This document shows, in pieces, positions 39,998 through 54,341 of a stretch of DNA of 64,000 nt. A program made the translations under genes and the position numbers. Origin of the DNA: Candidatus Humimonas hydrogenitrophica (GTDB lineage Bacteria > Gemmatimonadota > Gemmatimonadetes > Palauibacterales > Palauibacteraceae). The notes below the pieces were generated by a model, which saw only the letters and a program-made list of their open reading frames with translations, was not told the DNA's origin and did not search any database. Position 1 is the stretch's first letter; every line of letters begins with the position of its first letter. The DNA lies in contig CANPVD010000104.1 in the NCBI GenBank assembly GCA_947581615.1, positions 95,959 to 159,958 on the forward strand, given 5' to 3'.

Positions 39998-42516
39998 GCG
40001 TCTCCCTCGTCCGGGGTGAGGCGCGCGACCGTGACCCCGCTCCCCCCCTCTTCGGGGCCGCCCCCACGGAAGGAGACGACGCGCGGATCGGCTGCCAGTA
40101 CCTCCCGGACCCGCTCGCGCAGCGCTCCCGTGCCCTTGCCATGTATGATGCGGAGGCGCGGGAGATCCGAGACGATGGCCGCGTCCAGGACCGGCACCAG
40201 CTCCGCCTCGGCCTCGTCCACCCGCAGGCCCCTCAGGTCGACCTCCGAGCGCGGCTCGATCGTCGGGCGGCGGCCCGCCGCGCGGCTCGAGGTCCCGTGC
40301 CCCACGCTCCCCGAGGCGCCGCGGCCGGCGGCCCCGGCGGAGCCCCCCTCGCCGGCCCCCTCGCCTCTCCCAGCGGAGGCGGGCGCGACCTCCTGCGGCG
40401 GCAGCGAGAGACGCACGCCGCCGGCTTCCACCACGATCCGATCCTCCCGGACCTCGAGGACGCGGCCGGTCCGCCCCAGGGAGCGCACGCGCACGGCCTC
40501 CCCCGCCTCCACCTCCGGGAGCGGTCCCGGCTCGGCACGGGAAGGCCGTGCCTCGCGACTCTCCCGTACAGCCTCCTCCACCGCGCGCCGCGCCTCGCTG
40601 GCCGCATCGCCCAGGGCCTCCGACCGCCGGTCGCCCGATCGGGCCCGACACTCGAGACGCTCGATGGTCGCCTCCACCTCGCTCCGCGCTTCCAGGAGGT
40701 AGCGCTCCGCCCTCTCCCGAGCGTCACGCTCGAGCTCGGCCCGGCGGGCCGCGAGCGAGCGTTCCCGTTCGCCGATCGCCTCCTCGCGCTCCGCCAGATA
40801 CGCCTCTCGCTCGCGCCCCTGCTCTGTCAGACGGGAGAGCTCGGCTTCGCGCTCCTCGAGCTCGGCCAGCACCGATTCCAGGCGACGCTCCCCGCCGCCC
40901 ATGCGCTCCCGGGCCGCCTCGAGGACGCTCCCGGGAACACCGAGCCGCGCGGCGATCTCGAGCGCGTAGCTCCGCCCGGGGCGATCCCGCCGCAGCCGAT
41001 ACGTAGGACGCAGTCGGCCGGCGTCGAACGCCAGGGAGGCGTTCACGATGCGCTCATCCTCTCCGGCCAGCGCCTTGAGGTCCCCCAGGTGGGTGGTGGC
41101 CACGGTCAGCCCCGCCTGGTCGGCCAGGCGCAGGAGGCTGGCCGCCGCGAGGGCGGCGCCCTCGGAGGGATCGGTGTGGCTTCCGAATTCGTCGAGGAGG
41201 ATCAGGCTTCCACCGTCCGCCTCCTCGAGGATCGTGCGCAGCAGGGCCACCTGCGCGCTGAAGGAGGAGAGGGAGGCCTCGATCGATTGTTCGTCGCCCA
41301 GGATGGCGAAGAAGCGGGTGAACAGCGGAAGGCGGGTGTCGGGTCCCACGGGGGGCACGATGCCCGACTGCGCCATGGCGGACAGGAGGCCGATCGTCTT
41401 GAGGAGGACCGTCTTGCCGCCGGCGTTCGGACCGCTGACCAGGAGGACGCTCTCCTCCGACGCCAGGGTGAGCCCGAAGGGCACGGTCTCCTCCTCGCCG
41501 GCGAGCAGCAGCGGATGGTATCCCTCCACCACCCGGTAGGTACCGCGCCTGCCTCGCTCGCCGAGCTCGGGCCTGTGGCCCCCGTGATCCAGCGCGTAGC
41601 GCGCGCGGGCCCAGATCGCATCGAGATCTTCCAGGACGTACAGGCTGTGCCGCAGCTCGCGGGCGTGGGGACGCGCCGCCGACGTGAGCTCGGCCAGGAT
41701 TCGGCGCACCTCCCGGCCCTCGGCCATCTCGAGCTCGCGGATCCGGTTCATGGGCTCGATGGCGACCGGCGGCTCGACGAACAGGGTCTGCCCGCTCGAG
41801 GACTCGTCGTGCACGATCCCGCCGACCTCCGAGCGGCCTTCTCGCCGGATGGGGATGCAGTAACGGCCGCCTCGCACGGTCACCGAGGCGTCCGGGACAC
41901 GGATCCGGTCGCGCAGCCGCGAGGCGAAGCGCTCGAGCCGGCCGACCAGCGAGGAACGGGCGCCGCGCAGCTCCCCCCGGATCCGCCGCAAGTCGGGCGA
42001 CGCGTCGTCCCGCACGGCCCCGGATTCATCCACCGCATCCGCGAGCCTCTCCCGAAGGGCCGGCGTCCGAAGGAGGCCCCGTGCGAGGTCGGCGAGGCCC
42101 GGGAGCGTCTCCGCCTCCTCCAGGATGTCCCGGCGCGCGGACTCGGCCGACGCCAGGAGCACGCTCAAACCGTGCAGCGCGTCCCCTTCCAGGACCGCCC
42201 CCTCGACGGCGAGTCGCCGCAGCTCCGCGTCCAGCTCCGGAATCACCGGGGGCGCCCAGCCGCCCGAACGACCGTACAGCCGCGCCATTTCGCCCGTGAG
42301 CCGCAAGGCGTCCTCGGCGGCGTCGGGATAGACGAGCGGGCGAAGCTCCCGCACGCGACGCCGGCCGGCCTCACTCGAGGCGAAGCGCGCCACCAGCGCC
42401 AGGACGCGGGGAAACTCCAGCAGCGAGAGGGCGTGCTCCGAGCCGCCGTCCTCCGTGGCGCCACCCTCCCGGTTGGGGTCGGCCGTTCGTCGGGACGCCG
42501 GCGGGAGAGAGGTCAT
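39994..42516 (-). CDS. mutS2: Endonuclease MutS2
   Basis: MutS2 is a MutS-family ATPase that binds branched or recombination-intermediate DNA or collided ribosomes; it is not a mismatch-repair protein. Its 840 residues run from an N-terminal helical lever domain through the ATPase with Walker A (LLVSGPNAGGKTVLLKTIG) and Walker B (LILLDEFGSHTDP), the STHLGDLK-type region TTHLGDLKALAGED, and a long coiled coil (about residues 540-690). It ends in a C-terminal Smr nuclease domain with VDLRGLRVDEAEAEL and RIIHGKGTGALRERV. A low-complexity Gly/Ser/Ala linker of about 35 residues precedes the Smr domain. The ATG overlaps the HIT stop by one base (TGATG). Confidence 0.96.
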   Translation of the reverse strand: MTSLPPASRRTADPNREGGATEDGGSEHALSLLEFPRVLALVARFASSEAGRRRVRELRPLVYPDAAEDALRLTGEMARLYGRSGGWAPPVIPELDAELRRLAVEGAVLEGDALHGLSVLLASAESARRDILEEAETLPGLADLARGLLRTPALRERLADAVDESGAVRDDASPDLRRIRGELRGARSSLVGRLERFASRLRDRIRVPDASVTVRGGRYCIPIRREGRSEVGGIVHDESSSGQTLFVEPPVAIEPMNRIRELEMAEGREVRRILAELTSAARPHARELRHSLYVLEDLDAIWARARYALDHGGHRPELGERGRRGTYRVVEGYHPLLLAGEEETVPFGLTLASEESVLLVSGPNAGGKTVLLKTIGLLSAMAQSGIVPPVGPDTRLPLFTRFFAILGDEQSIEASLSSFSAQVALLRTILEEADGGSLILLDEFGSHTDPSEGAALAAASLLRLADQAGLTVATTHLGDLKALAGEDERIVNASLAFDAGRLRPTYRLRRDRPGRSYALEIAARLGVPGSVLEAARERMGGGERRLESVLAELEEREAELSRLTEQGREREAYLAEREEAIGERERSLAARRAELERDARERAERYLLEARSEVEATIERLECRARSGDRRSEALGDAASEARRAVEEAVRESREARPSRAEPGPLPEVEAGEAVRVRSLGRTGRVLEVREDRIVVEAGGVRLSLPPQEVAPASAGRGEGAGEGGSAGAAGRGASGSVGHGTSSRAAGRRPTIEPRSEVDLRGLRVDEAEAELVPVLDAAIVSDLPRLRIIHGKGTGALRERVREVLAADPRVVSFRGGGPEEGGSGVTVARLTPDEGDA

Positions 42517-42860
42517 CAACCGGGCGGCCACCGCATCGCCCGGCCGCCGAGCACGTGCAGGTGCAGGTGGAAGACGGTCTGCCCCGCATCGGCACCCGTG
42601 TTGGCCACCAGACGGTAACCACCCCCGATGCCCTCGCTCTCGGCCACCCGTTGCGCCGCCAGCAACAGCTCGCCCGCCAGCGAGCGGTGCCCCTCCTCGA
42701 GCTCGTCGAGGCTCTCGAAATGCTCCCGCGGGATGATCAGCACGTGTACGGGCGCCTTCGGATCGATGTCGCGGAACGCGAGCCACCGGTCCGACTCGGC
42801 CACGATCCGCGCCGGCATGTCCCCGCTGGCGATCTTGCAGAACAAGCAGTCCTCGAGCAT
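42516..42860 (-). CDS. HIT family nucleotide-binding hydrolase
   Basis: The 114-residue protein is a histidine-triad purine nucleoside phosphoramidase of the Hint type. It has the zinc-type N-terminus CLFCKIASGDMPARIV, the conserved DIDPKAPVHVLIIPREHFESLDEL, and the catalytic triad VFHLHLHVLGG. Hint proteins hydrolyse aminoacyl- and sugar-AMP phosphoramidates. The ATG at 42860 is chosen because GGAAGG lies a few bases upstream; an ATG at 42878 would add six residues. It heads the HIT-mutS2-dnaG unit. Confidence 0.94.
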   Translation of the reverse strand: MLEDCLFCKIASGDMPARIVAESDRWLAFRDIDPKAPVHVLIIPREHFESLDELEEGHRSLAGELLLAAQRVAESEGIGGGYRLVANTGADAGQTVFHLHLHVLGGRAMRWPPG

Positions 42861-42896
42861 GCACCCTTCCTGACCCACGGGCCTCGTCTCCGGCCC

Positions 42897-42926
42897 AAGC
42901 TAGCCGGGGACGGGATCGCCTCGCCA
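42897..42926 (-). promoter_or_regulatory. Possible promoter for HIT-mutS2-dnaG operon
   Basis: A -10 TAGCTT (42897-42902), identical to that of manC and tRNA-fMet, lies 37 bases before the HIT ATG on the minus strand. The best -35 is a poor TGGCGA (42921-42926) with an 18-base spacer, so this is tentative. Confidence 0.35.
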
Positions 42927-43054
42927 GCCGGCCGGGGCGGACCCGCGGGCCGGGCGCTTTCGGGTTTCCGCCCGGCCCGGATAGATTGCGGCAGGGCTAT
43001 CACGCCGCCCGCAACCCGGCCCCGGCGGCCCTCCGGTTCACAGCAGGAGTCGAC

Positions 43055-43759
43055 GTGCGCCACCAGCACAGTAACGTGCCGGTCCGAACCGCGCGGCGCG
43101 CGGGCCGCATCCTCGCCGCCTCGCTCCTCGCGGGCCTCGCCGCGTGGGTGCCCGCCCGGGCGTCCGCGCAGCTGGCTCCGCCGATCCGTCTCGAGCTGAG
43201 CGCCGGTGCCGGTTCGCTCCAGCCGGGGACCGACCTGGCGCGCGGCTCGAACCTGTTCGGAGGCGCCACTCGCCTGGGAGGCAGCCTGGCGCTCGGCCTC
43301 ACGGCGGCCCTCCAGCTCGTGGGAGGTCTCGGAGTCGAAGCGCAGGCGTTGTGGGCGCCGAACGCCGCGCTGGAGGACCCGGGTGGCACCCACGAGGGGA
43401 ACGCCGACTGGTCGGCCTTCAGCCTCGACGCGGTGTTCCGACCGCCGCTCCCGCTCCTGGGCTCCCTGCTCGAGCCCTTCGTGGGGGCCGGGCTCGGGGT
43501 GCGCAGGTTGACCCCTCACCCCGAGCCGCCGACACTCCCGGTCGTGAACGGCTCGCCTGCCGCGGTCGTTCTCGCGGACTCCAGCGTCCGCAGCGACTTC
43601 GCGGTCGAGGCGCTCGTGGGCACGTACTTCAAGCTGCCGGGCCTGTGGCGCCTGCGCGCCGAGCTCCGCGACTACGTCACCAGCTTTTCGGACGCGGGGG
43701 ACGCCCGGCTCCAGAACGACCTCGCCGTCCTCGGGGCACTCGTCCTGCGGGTGCCCTGA
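43055..43759 (+). CDS. Outer-membrane-type beta-barrel protein, unknown function
   Basis: The 234-residue protein starts with a basic n-region (RHQHSNVPVRTARRAGR), a hydrophobic core (ILAASLLAGLAAWVPA) and a signal-peptidase I site at ASAQ. The mature part has the alternating, Gly-rich strands of a small outer-membrane barrel of the OmpA-like/porin-like type (GGSLALGLTAALQLVGGLGVE, EPFVGAGLGVRRL). The strand VLGALVLRVP ends in Pro, not the usual aromatic residue. No ligand or partner can be named. The GTG start follows AGGAG by 5 bases. A weak -10 TAGATT lies at 42982-42987, before the gene and divergent from the HIT gene. Confidence 0.75.
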   Translation: MRHQHSNVPVRTARRAGRILAASLLAGLAAWVPARASAQLAPPIRLELSAGAGSLQPGTDLARGSNLFGGATRLGGSLALGLTAALQLVGGLGVEAQALWAPNAALEDPGGTHEGNADWSAFSLDAVFRPPLPLLGSLLEPFVGAGLGVRRLTPHPEPPTLPVVNGSPAAVVLADSSVRSDFAVEALVGTYFKLPGLWRLRAELRDYVTSFSDAGDARLQNDLAVLGALVLRVP

Positions 43760-43810
43760 CCGCGGGTGGCCATCCGGAACCCTGTTCGCAAGCACACTAC
43801 GAGGATGCGC

Positions 43811-44311
43811 ATGGACAGCGAGAACGAAGCGGTCGACGCCGCTCACGAGCCGACCGACGGCGAGGGTGGTTCCGACGCGGGGTATGCGGGGGTGGACCCG
43901 GAACCGCGCCTTCGCGTGGTCGACGTGGAGCGAATCGAGGAGGCCGGCTCCAGGATCCGGATCCGGGTCAGCGTCGAGCTCGAGGGTGTTCGTCGCCAGG
44001 ATGACGCGGAGGGACTGAACACGCCCATCATGGAGCTCCGGCTGGCCGCCGAGGCCACGCTGGCGGCCGCCAGCGCCGCACTCGAGGATCCCGACTGGCT
44101 GGAGCTGGTGGGGGTCAAGCTCCTCCATGCCTTCGACGCGGACGTCATCCTGATCGCGGTGCGCACGGCCGACGAGCCGGGCCGCAAGTTGGTGGGGGCC
44201 GTACCGGCGACCGTCGGGCAGCGCACGCGGGCCGCGGTCTCGGCCACGCTCGATGCGATCAACCGGGTGATGGGGCCGAAGCTCCGGCGAAGAGCGGCCG
44301 GCGCCGACTGA
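43811..44311 (+). CDS. Conserved-looking protein of unknown function
   Basis: I do not recognise this 166-residue protein. The first 35 residues are acidic and disordered (MDSENEAVDAAHEPTDGEGG). The rest reads as two similar strand-helix units: RIRIRVSVELEG with helix ELRLAAEATLAAASAAL, then DADVILIAVRTADEPGRKLVGAVPA with helix RAAVSATLDAINRVMG. I have a loose impression of similar stand-alone domains in other GC-rich bacteria but cannot name one. There is no signal peptide or membrane segment. The second ATG is chosen because GAGG lies six bases upstream; an ATG two codons earlier also fits. It follows the barrel gene by about 50 bases and converges on the GH57 gene. Confidence 0.7.
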   Translation: MDSENEAVDAAHEPTDGEGGSDAGYAGVDPEPRLRVVDVERIEEAGSRIRIRVSVELEGVRRQDDAEGLNTPIMELRLAAEATLAAASAALEDPDWLELVGVKLLHAFDADVILIAVRTADEPGRKLVGAVPATVGQRTRAAVSATLDAINRVMGPKLRRRAAGAD

Positions 44312-44343
44312 GCACGCCGGCCGGTCGGGCATCGCCCCTCGGG

Positions 44344-46773
44344 TCAGGCCGATCCGTCCACAGAGAACTTGAGGAGCGTCCCCAACCGGACGAAGGCCTC
44401 GCGCCAGCGGGCGTCGGGAGGCGCCGTGACGCCCGCGTCGATCATCTCCCTCACCTCCCACCAGCGGTCCTGCACGTGCCTGAGCCCGACCTCGAAGGGC
44501 AGGGCTCGCACGGCCTCCAGCGTGTCCGACAGCGCCCGGAGTCGACCCTCCGCCAGAGGATCCCGGGCGAAGCGGTCGGCCGCCTCCTCCAGGGAGGCGC
44601 GCGCCCCGAGCCGGACGCGCGTGTCGTCCAGGCGGACGCCGCCGCGGGCGCTGCGCTCCATGAGGGCGCGTACCCCGTCCGCATCGGGCGAGGGGCTCGC
44701 CAGCAGGTCATCCAGCGAGCGCTCCAGGACGAAGCCCGCCGCGGCTTCCCACAGGGCCGGCACCGGCAGGCCGGCGTCCGTCAGCGCACGCAGCAGCGGA
44801 GCCCGGCGCTCGTACAGGAGGCGGGCCGCCTCGGACGTGCTCTCCAGCGCCCGCTCCGAGACGAACTCCAGCGCACGGCGGCGCTCCTCCGGCCACAGGG
44901 TGCGCAGCGACCGGACCGCACGGCCGTAGTCCTCCTCGAGCAGCCGGAGCGCGGCCGCCAGGTCACCCTCCTCGACGGCCGCGGTCAGGGCGCCGGCCCG
45001 CCGCCCGCCGTCGGGGACGGTGGCGCTCGCCGCCACCCCGGCCGTCACCGACAGCTCGCCGACCCGGAGCGCGCTCCAGCGCAGCGACCGTGTCTCGAGC
45101 GTGGTCCGCGACCGCACCGAGGCCGTACCGAGGACCAGTATCCCCTGCCCGGAGGTCGTACGGCGCTCCTCGCGCGCGTCGACGTCCCAGGCGTAGAACC
45201 GTCCCCGACCGGGACGGCCTTCCAGCAGGGTCCGCACGGCCCAGTGCGTCGCCGCATCCTCCAGGTTCGCCGCCCGGGCCCGCACCTCACGCTCCCACAG
45301 CGCCGCTCCGTCTCCGAGGTCCTTCCGGTTGCTGCGCGCCGTGGACAGGGTGGCGACGAACCGCCGGCGAAGGGTTCCCACGTCCCCCAGCGCCCGTTCC
45401 GCCAGCTCGAGGGCCCGCGCCGCGTAGGCGAGCACCTGGACGGTCTCGATCCCCGCGAGATCGTTGAAGAACCAGCCGCAGCTCGTGTACATGAGCTGCA
45501 GGTGCCGCTGCATCTCCAGCAACCGAAGAGCCCGGACGTCGCCATCGTCCTGCCGCGCGTCCGCGCGTCCGTGCCGGCCCAGGAAGGCGGCCACGTTCTC
45601 CGGGTCGCGGTCCAGGACGACGTCCACGTACGCGTCCCGTGCCGCCCACGGGTCCTCGAGCACCCGGCCTCCCTCGGACTCGAACCGGGGCGCCAGGGCG
45701 TCCCGCAGGTCGTCCAGGGCCCGCCGAAGGGGTGCGCGCCAAGACTGGCTCCAGCCGGGTTCCCCGCCGCTGTGGCAGCCGCAGTCGGAGCGCCATCGCT
45801 CGATCCCGTGCACGCAGCTCCAGGAGGTGTCTTGGGCGATCTCGACCTCGTGCTCGGGAGGGTGCAGCTCGAGGAACTCCGCGTAGTTGGTGAGCCGGAC
45901 ATCGTCCGCGGCCTCGACGCGCGCGAGAGCCGCGGCCAGCGCCATCTCCCCGAAGCGATGGTGGTGTCCGTACGTCTCTCCATCCGCGGCCAGGTGGGCC
46001 AGGTGCCCCTCGCCCGACCCGGCCGCTCGCGCCACCTCGAGCAGTCTCGCGGCGAAGTCGGCGCCGCTCTCGAGCCATCCCTCGAACGCCACGCCCCGTG
46101 CCAGGGTGCCGTGGTAGAAGAACAGGGCGATCGACCGACCGGACGGCAGCTTCTGCAGGTAGGCTCGGCCCGTATCCAGGCTGCGCTCGTCGACGCTCCG
46201 CCACTCCCCTCCCGCCAGGGGCCGAACCCGCCGGGCCTGATGGGGCGCCAGGATGGTGAACCGGATCCCCTCCGCCGCCAGGGCTTCCAGGGAATCCAGG
46301 TCCACCGCGGTCTCGGGGAGCCACATGCCCTCGGGTAACCTCCCGAACCGTCGCTCGAAGTCACGGATCCCCCACCGGACCTGTGTGCGGCGATCCCGAG
46401 CCGCGGCCATGGGCATGATCATGTGATTGTAGGCCTGCGCCAGGGCCGATCCGTGACCCGAGAACCGACCCCGGCTGGCTTCGTCGGCCCGCAGGATGGC
46501 CTCGTACACGCCGGGTGCGCTCCCCTCGAGCCACGCCATGAGCGTCGGGCCCACGTTGAAGCTCATGCGCGCGTAGTTGTTCGAGATGCTCCGGATTCGG
46601 CCCTCGTCGTCCAGGAGCCGGGCCGTGGCGTTGGGTCGGTAGCACTCGGCGGTCACGCGCTCGTTCCAGTCGTGGAAGGGCGCCGCCGTGGCTTGCCGCT
46701 CGACCGCCTCCAGCCACGGGTTCTCGCGGGGCGGCTGGTAGAAGTGGCCGTGGACGCAGACGTATCGGTTCAC
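44344..46773 (-). CDS. GH57-family glycoside hydrolase with DUF3536 domain
   Basis: The 809-residue protein has an N-terminal GH57-type barrel beginning [16 protein letters not shown], which holds the metal or substrate histidines. Further conserved pieces are MWLPETAVD (candidate nucleophile Glu), [20 protein letters not shown] (candidate acid Asp) and [16 protein letters not shown]. The C-terminal half is a helical DUF3536 domain ([22 protein letters not shown] onward). The natural substrate is not established for DUF3536 members; an alpha-glucan is expected from the family and from the neighbours glgB and malQ. The GTG overlaps the glgB stop as GTGA. Confidence 0.88.
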   Translation of the reverse strand: MNRYVCVHGHFYQPPRENPWLEAVERQATAAPFHDWNERVTAECYRPNATARLLDDEGRIRSISNNYARMSFNVGPTLMAWLEGSAPGVYEAILRADEASRGRFSGHGSALAQAYNHMIMPMAAARDRRTQVRWGIRDFERRFGRLPEGMWLPETAVDLDSLEALAAEGIRFTILAPHQARRVRPLAGGEWRSVDERSLDTGRAYLQKLPSGRSIALFFYHGTLARGVAFEGWLESGADFAARLLEVARAAGSGEGHLAHLAADGETYGHHHRFGEMALAAALARVEAADDVRLTNYAEFLELHPPEHEVEIAQDTSWSCVHGIERWRSDCGCHSGGEPGWSQSWRAPLRRALDDLRDALAPRFESEGGRVLEDPWAARDAYVDVVLDRDPENVAAFLGRHGRADARQDDGDVRALRLLEMQRHLQLMYTSCGWFFNDLAGIETVQVLAYAARALELAERALGDVGTLRRRFVATLSTARSNRKDLGDGAALWEREVRARAANLEDAATHWAVRTLLEGRPGRGRFYAWDVDAREERRTTSGQGILVLGTASVRSRTTLETRSLRWSALRVGELSVTAGVAASATVPDGGRRAGALTAAVEEGDLAAALRLLEEDYGRAVRSLRTLWPEERRRALEFVSERALESTSEAARLLYERRAPLLRALTDAGLPVPALWEAAAGFVLERSLDDLLASPSPDADGVRALMERSARGGVRLDDTRVRLGARASLEEAADRFARDPLAEGRLRALSDTLEAVRALPFEVGLRHVQDRWWEVREMIDAGVTAPPDARWREAFVRLGTLLKFSVDGSA

Positions 46774-48683
46774 GCGTCCTCGCGGTCGAGGAAGAGGATG
46801 CCGAGGGGCGGAAGATCCAGGGAGAGCGACTGGTCCCGGCCGTGACGCTGGATCGGCTCGGCTCCGATCACGCCCGCCGACCCCGTCCCGCTGCCGCCGA
46901 ATTCGGCTGCGTCGCTGTCGGCCACGACCCGCCAGGAGCCCCCGTCCGGCACGCCCACGCGGTAGGCCTCGCGTGGCACCGGGGTGAAGTTGGCCGCCAC
47001 GAGCACGGGCCCCGTGCCGGATCCGCCCCGGCGCAGGAAGCTCACCACGCTGTTCTCCCGGTCCCCGCCGTCGATCCACTCGAACCCGTCCGGCTCGCAG
47101 TCCAGGGCGTGGAGGGCGGGCCGCTCCCGGTACAGCCGGTTCAGGCTCTCCACCCAGCGGCGCACGCCCCCGTGGGCGCCTTCGTCCAGCAGATCCCAGT
47201 CCAGGCTCCCCTCGTGGCTCCATTCGACCCAGGGCGCCAGCTCCGAGCCCATGAACAGGAGCTTCTTCCCCGGCTGTGCGAACATCCAGCCGAACAGGAG
47301 CCGGAGGTTGGCGAACTTCCGCCACGGGTCGCCCGGCATCCGGTCCAGGAGCGAGCGCTTCCCGTGCACCACCTCGTCGTGCGAGAGGGGCAGGACGAAG
47401 TTCTCGGAAAAGGCATACAGAGATCGGAAGGTGAGCTCATCGTGATGGTATTTCCTGTGCACCGGGTCACGCGCCAGGTACGCCAGCGTGTCGTGCATCC
47501 AGCCCATGTCCCACTTGTAGCCGAACCCGAGGCCGCCCTCGTGCACCGGGCGTGACACCCCCGGGAAGGCCGTCGACTCCTCCGCGATGGTCTGTACGGC
47601 GGGTCGCGCCCCGTACACCGCCGTGTTGAGACGGCGCAGGAAGTCGATCGCCTCGAGGTCCTCCCGGCCGCCCTCGAGATTGGGGGTCCACTCCCCGTCC
47701 TCCCGCGAGTAGTCCAGGTAGAGCATGGAGGCCACGGCGTCCACGCGCAGGCCGTCCGCGTGATAGACGTCCAGCCAGAACATCGCGCTCGACAGCAGGA
47801 AGCTCCGCACCTCGTGCCGACCGTAGTTGAAGATGAGGCTGTCCCAGTCCGGGTGGATCCTCCGGCGCGGGTCCGCGTGCTCGTACAGGTACGTTCCGTC
47901 GAAGAATCCGAGCCCGTGCTCGTCGGCGGGGAAGTGGGAAGGCACCCAGTCCAGGATGACGCCGATGCCGCGCTGGTGCAGGTGGTCGATCAGCGCCATG
48001 AAGTCCTGGGGGGAACCCCAGCGCGACGTGGGAGCGAAATAGCCAGTGGTCTGGTAGCCCCAGGAGCCGTAGAAGGGGTGTTCCATGACGGGCAGCAGCT
48101 CCACGTGGGTAAAACCCATGCGCTCGACGTGGTCGGCCAGGAGCGGCGCGATCTCACGGTAGCCCGGGCTGCGGCCGCCCTCCTCCGGCACGCGTCTCCA
48201 CGAGCCCAGGTGGACTTCGTACACCGAGACGGGTGCGTCCTGGCCCAGGCGACCTCCGCGGTCGCGCATCCACGCTCCGTCGGCCCAGTCGTGGTCCAGG
48301 TCCCAGACGACCGAAGCCGTACGAGGAGGCGTCTCGTGCCGGAACCCTACAGGATCCGCCTTGTCCACCACGTAGCCCGCTTCGCGGGAGTGGATCCGGT
48401 ACTTGTACAGGTCGCCGCGCCCGGCGCCCCGAACGAAGCCTTCCCAGATGCCCGAGGAGTCCCGCATCCGCAGGAGATCGGCCTCTTCGTCCCAGTCGTT
48501 GAAGGAGCCGACGACGGCCACTCGCTCGGCGTTGGGAGCCCACACCGCGAAGCGCACGCCCTCGGCTCCTCCCGACTCGGCGAGGTGGGCGCCGAATCTC
48601 TCCCATAGCCGGTGGTGCGTGCCCTCGTTGAACAGGTACAGGTCCCGGTCCGTGAGACCTCCGGCGGCGACCGCGTCGGTCAT
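46770..48683 (-). CDS. glgB: 1,4-alpha-glucan branching enzyme
   Basis: GlgB cuts alpha-1,4 chains and re-joins them as alpha-1,6 branches in glycogen. The 637-residue GH13 protein has an N-terminal CBM48 domain ([23 protein letters not shown]), then the catalytic barrel. The motif [11 protein letters not shown] precedes region I, the nucleophile Asp is in [18 protein letters not shown], the acid Glu in [16 protein letters not shown], and the transition-state Asp in [16 protein letters not shown]. The C-terminal beta-domain ends at GILFLDRED. Length fits a type with one N-terminal domain. The ATG overlaps the malQ stop as ATGA. Confidence 0.97.
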   Translation of the reverse strand: MTDAVAAGGLTDRDLYLFNEGTHHRLWERFGAHLAESGGAEGVRFAVWAPNAERVAVVGSFNDWDEEADLLRMRDSSGIWEGFVRGAGRGDLYKYRIHSREAGYVVDKADPVGFRHETPPRTASVVWDLDHDWADGAWMRDRGGRLGQDAPVSVYEVHLGSWRRVPEEGGRSPGYREIAPLLADHVERMGFTHVELLPVMEHPFYGSWGYQTTGYFAPTSRWGSPQDFMALIDHLHQRGIGVILDWVPSHFPADEHGLGFFDGTYLYEHADPRRRIHPDWDSLIFNYGRHEVRSFLLSSAMFWLDVYHADGLRVDAVASMLYLDYSREDGEWTPNLEGGREDLEAIDFLRRLNTAVYGARPAVQTIAEESTAFPGVSRPVHEGGLGFGYKWDMGWMHDTLAYLARDPVHRKYHHDELTFRSLYAFSENFVLPLSHDEVVHGKRSLLDRMPGDPWRKFANLRLLFGWMFAQPGKKLLFMGSELAPWVEWSHEGSLDWDLLDEGAHGGVRRWVESLNRLYRERPALHALDCEPDGFEWIDGGDRENSVVSFLRRGGSGTGPVLVAANFTPVPREAYRVGVPDGGSWRVVADSDAAEFGGSGTGSAGVIGAEPIQRHGRDQSLSLDLPPLGILFLDREDA

Positions 48684-50935
48684 CGTCTGCTCCCGTCCTC
48701 GTCCCACTCCCGATGCTCCCTCGCGTCCAGGGCCTGCCGCCGGGCCTTTGCCAGCCGTCGCAGCGCCGCCGTCACCTCGACGTGTTCGTCCAGCTGTTCG
48801 AGCGGGACGCGCGCGCGCCGCCGCCAGCTCCGGGCCGCGCCGGGCGTACCCGGGATGTTCTGCGGCCGAGTCTCCAGCCATAAGTCCTCGAGGCTCGCCA
48901 CCACGGTGCCGGCCTCGGCCCGCCCCAGGGCCTCGAGGCAAGCGGTCAACACACCGGCCGGGGTCGCCCCTTCGCCGGCTTCGATCAGCTCCCGCTCTGC
49001 GAGCCAGTCGACCAGTGCGCGCCGCTCCCGGGCCCGCCGCTCCCGGGCCCGGTCGACTTCCGACGGGTCCAGCATGCCGAGCTCGACCCGTCCGTCGATG
49101 TCTCCGCCGTGCCACCATCCTGCGAAGGGCCACGTGTCGTGCGTGTCCACCATGGCCACCGATCCGGGCGGAGGATCGCGCAAGGCCGGAGACCGATCGG
49201 GATCCAGCTCGAAGGGCACCACGAACAGACGTCCGACCCCGTGGCGATCCATCGCTCCATGCACCGCCTCCGGGACGGTGCCCAGGTCCTCGCCGATCAC
49301 CTCGACACCGTGACGGTGCGAGGCGAGCGAGAGGAGGGCGTATTGCTCCCGGGACGGATAGCGCACGTACACCCCGTCCTCCGGCTTCGCGCCCCGCGGA
49401 ATCCAGAACAGCCTGTGCAGACCCATGACGTGATCGATCCGCAGGGCCCGGGCCGGACCCATCGAGTGCGCGAGGCTCGCGCGCAGGTAGGCATACCCCG
49501 ACCGGCGCATGGCGTGCGGGACGGGTGGCGGGAAGCCCCAGTCCTGTCCTTCCGCGAAGAAGGCGTCGGGGGGCGCTCCCACCGACATCCCCTCCGCGAA
49601 CAGCGTGCGCTCGCGCCACACGTCGTAGCCGTCCGGGTGCACCGAGAGCGGAAGATCCAGGTACAGTCCGAACCCCTCCCTCCGGCCGCGTTCGACCACG
49701 GCGTCGAGCTGCTCCTCGGCCAGCCACTGACCCACCAGGTGACCGTCCCGCGCCGCAGGGTCGAAGTCGCGCCCGGCCACCAGGCCCTCGCGCCGCAGCG
49801 GCGCATCGCGCGCCGGAGACGGCCAGACTCGCCACGGCGCCCGGTGCCGCTCGCACGCCGCCAGGAAGGCTGCGAAGTCCGGGGCTCCGCGGCGCTTCCG
49901 CAGGAAGCGGCCGAAGGCGGGAATTCGCTCGGACAGTCCCCGCACACCGCCGGGCTCCGTCGTCACCCGATCCAGGAGATCGCGGCGCAGGGCAGCGGCC
50001 GCCCGGTAGTCCACATCCACGCGTGACTCGAGCGCCGCCCGGCGGCGGGCGAAGCCTTTGGACCGCAGCAGAGCCCGGGCGGCGCGCGAGTCGGCCCGGT
50101 CGCAGGCATCCTCCGGGTCCAGGTAGAGCTCGGCCCAGAACAGGCGGGTCACCGGGGCATACGGGCTCGGATCGAACGGTTCATCGAGGAACAGGGGAAG
50201 GAGCGGGAGGGTGGCCAGGCGCGAGGCGCCGCGGCCGGCCGCCCAGCCGCCCAGTCGCGCCAGCGCGCCGTAGTCGCCGACCCCGGCCGTGCCCCGCGCA
50301 CGCAACGCATACAGGGGGAGGAAGACGGCCCACGCCGCCGGATCCGCGCCGACGCCCGCGCCGCCGCCGGGCGGCCACGTGCGGGAAGGAGCGCTGATCA
50401 GCGGCGCTCGGGCGATCTCGGGTCCGGTCCCGTTCCGGACGACCGCCGTGACCCTCAGGCCGTGGAGCCCCGGCGGGAGAAGAGCGTCGCCATCCCGCTC
50501 CGGGCGGACGTGCCGAACCGCGAGCCGGCGTCCGTCCACCTCCCGGCGGTCGATGACCGGCCCGCCGCCCGCGACGTCGATGCGGCGCTCCTCGCCCCCC
50601 TCGAGCTCCACGTGGAGAGTCAGCGGCGGCGACGACGCGTCGTCGGGCACGCGCAGGCGGAGGGATGGAAGGCGACCGTCCCACGCCACCACGACGGGGG
50701 GCATCGGCCGCTCGGCCAGCTCCCGGCGTCGCACGCGGAGCGCGTCTCGGACCTCGGCCTCCACGGGGGCGCGCCCGGCTGGCAGCCGGGCGCCGAGACC
50801 GCGCAGCACCGCCCACAGAGACTCCGGCGGGGGTCGGCGGCTCCGACCGGTGACGTCCCGGTAGTCGACGACGACGCCGAACAGCCTGCACAGCTCGGCC
50901 AACCGTGTCCCCTCCCCCCGCATGCGCCAACTCAC
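48680..50935 (-). CDS. malQ: 4-alpha-glucanotransferase
   Basis: This GH77 enzyme moves malto-oligosaccharide segments between chains, turning over glucans. The 751-residue protein has an N-terminal region of about 200 residues with beta-domain character ([19 protein letters not shown]) before the barrel. Catalytic motifs are [17 protein letters not shown], the nucleophile Asp in [18 protein letters not shown], the acid Glu in [13 protein letters not shown], and [13 protein letters not shown]. The GTG at 50935 is preferred because a perfect AAGGAGGT lies 9 bases upstream; an ATG four codons later is possible. Its stop overlaps glgB. Confidence 0.94.
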   Translation of the reverse strand: MSWRMRGEGTRLAELCRLFGVVVDYRDVTGRSRRPPPESLWAVLRGLGARLPAGRAPVEAEVRDALRVRRRELAERPMPPVVVAWDGRLPSLRLRVPDDASSPPLTLHVELEGGEERRIDVAGGGPVIDRREVDGRRLAVRHVRPERDGDALLPPGLHGLRVTAVVRNGTGPEIARAPLISAPSRTWPPGGGAGVGADPAAWAVFLPLYALRARGTAGVGDYGALARLGGWAAGRGASRLATLPLLPLFLDEPFDPSPYAPVTRLFWAELYLDPEDACDRADSRAARALLRSKGFARRRAALESRVDVDYRAAAALRRDLLDRVTTEPGGVRGLSERIPAFGRFLRKRRGAPDFAAFLAACERHRAPWRVWPSPARDAPLRREGLVAGRDFDPAARDGHLVGQWLAEEQLDAVVERGRREGFGLYLDLPLSVHPDGYDVWRERTLFAEGMSVGAPPDAFFAEGQDWGFPPPVPHAMRRSGYAYLRASLAHSMGPARALRIDHVMGLHRLFWIPRGAKPEDGVYVRYPSREQYALLSLASHRHGVEVIGEDLGTVPEAVHGAMDRHGVGRLFVVPFELDPDRSPALRDPPPGSVAMVDTHDTWPFAGWWHGGDIDGRVELGMLDPSEVDRARERRARERRALVDWLAERELIEAGEGATPAGVLTACLEALGRAEAGTVVASLEDLWLETRPQNIPGTPGAARSWRRRARVPLEQLDEHVEVTAALRRLAKARRQALDAREHREWDEDGSRR

Positions 50936-50951
50936 TCCCGTCGCACCTCCT

Positions 50952-54341
<3,390 letters not shown>

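Noticed and set aside
44312..44343. A terminator between the convergent unknown gene and the GH57 gene
   Set aside because: The 32-base gap has GC-rich partial repeats but no T-tract on either strand.
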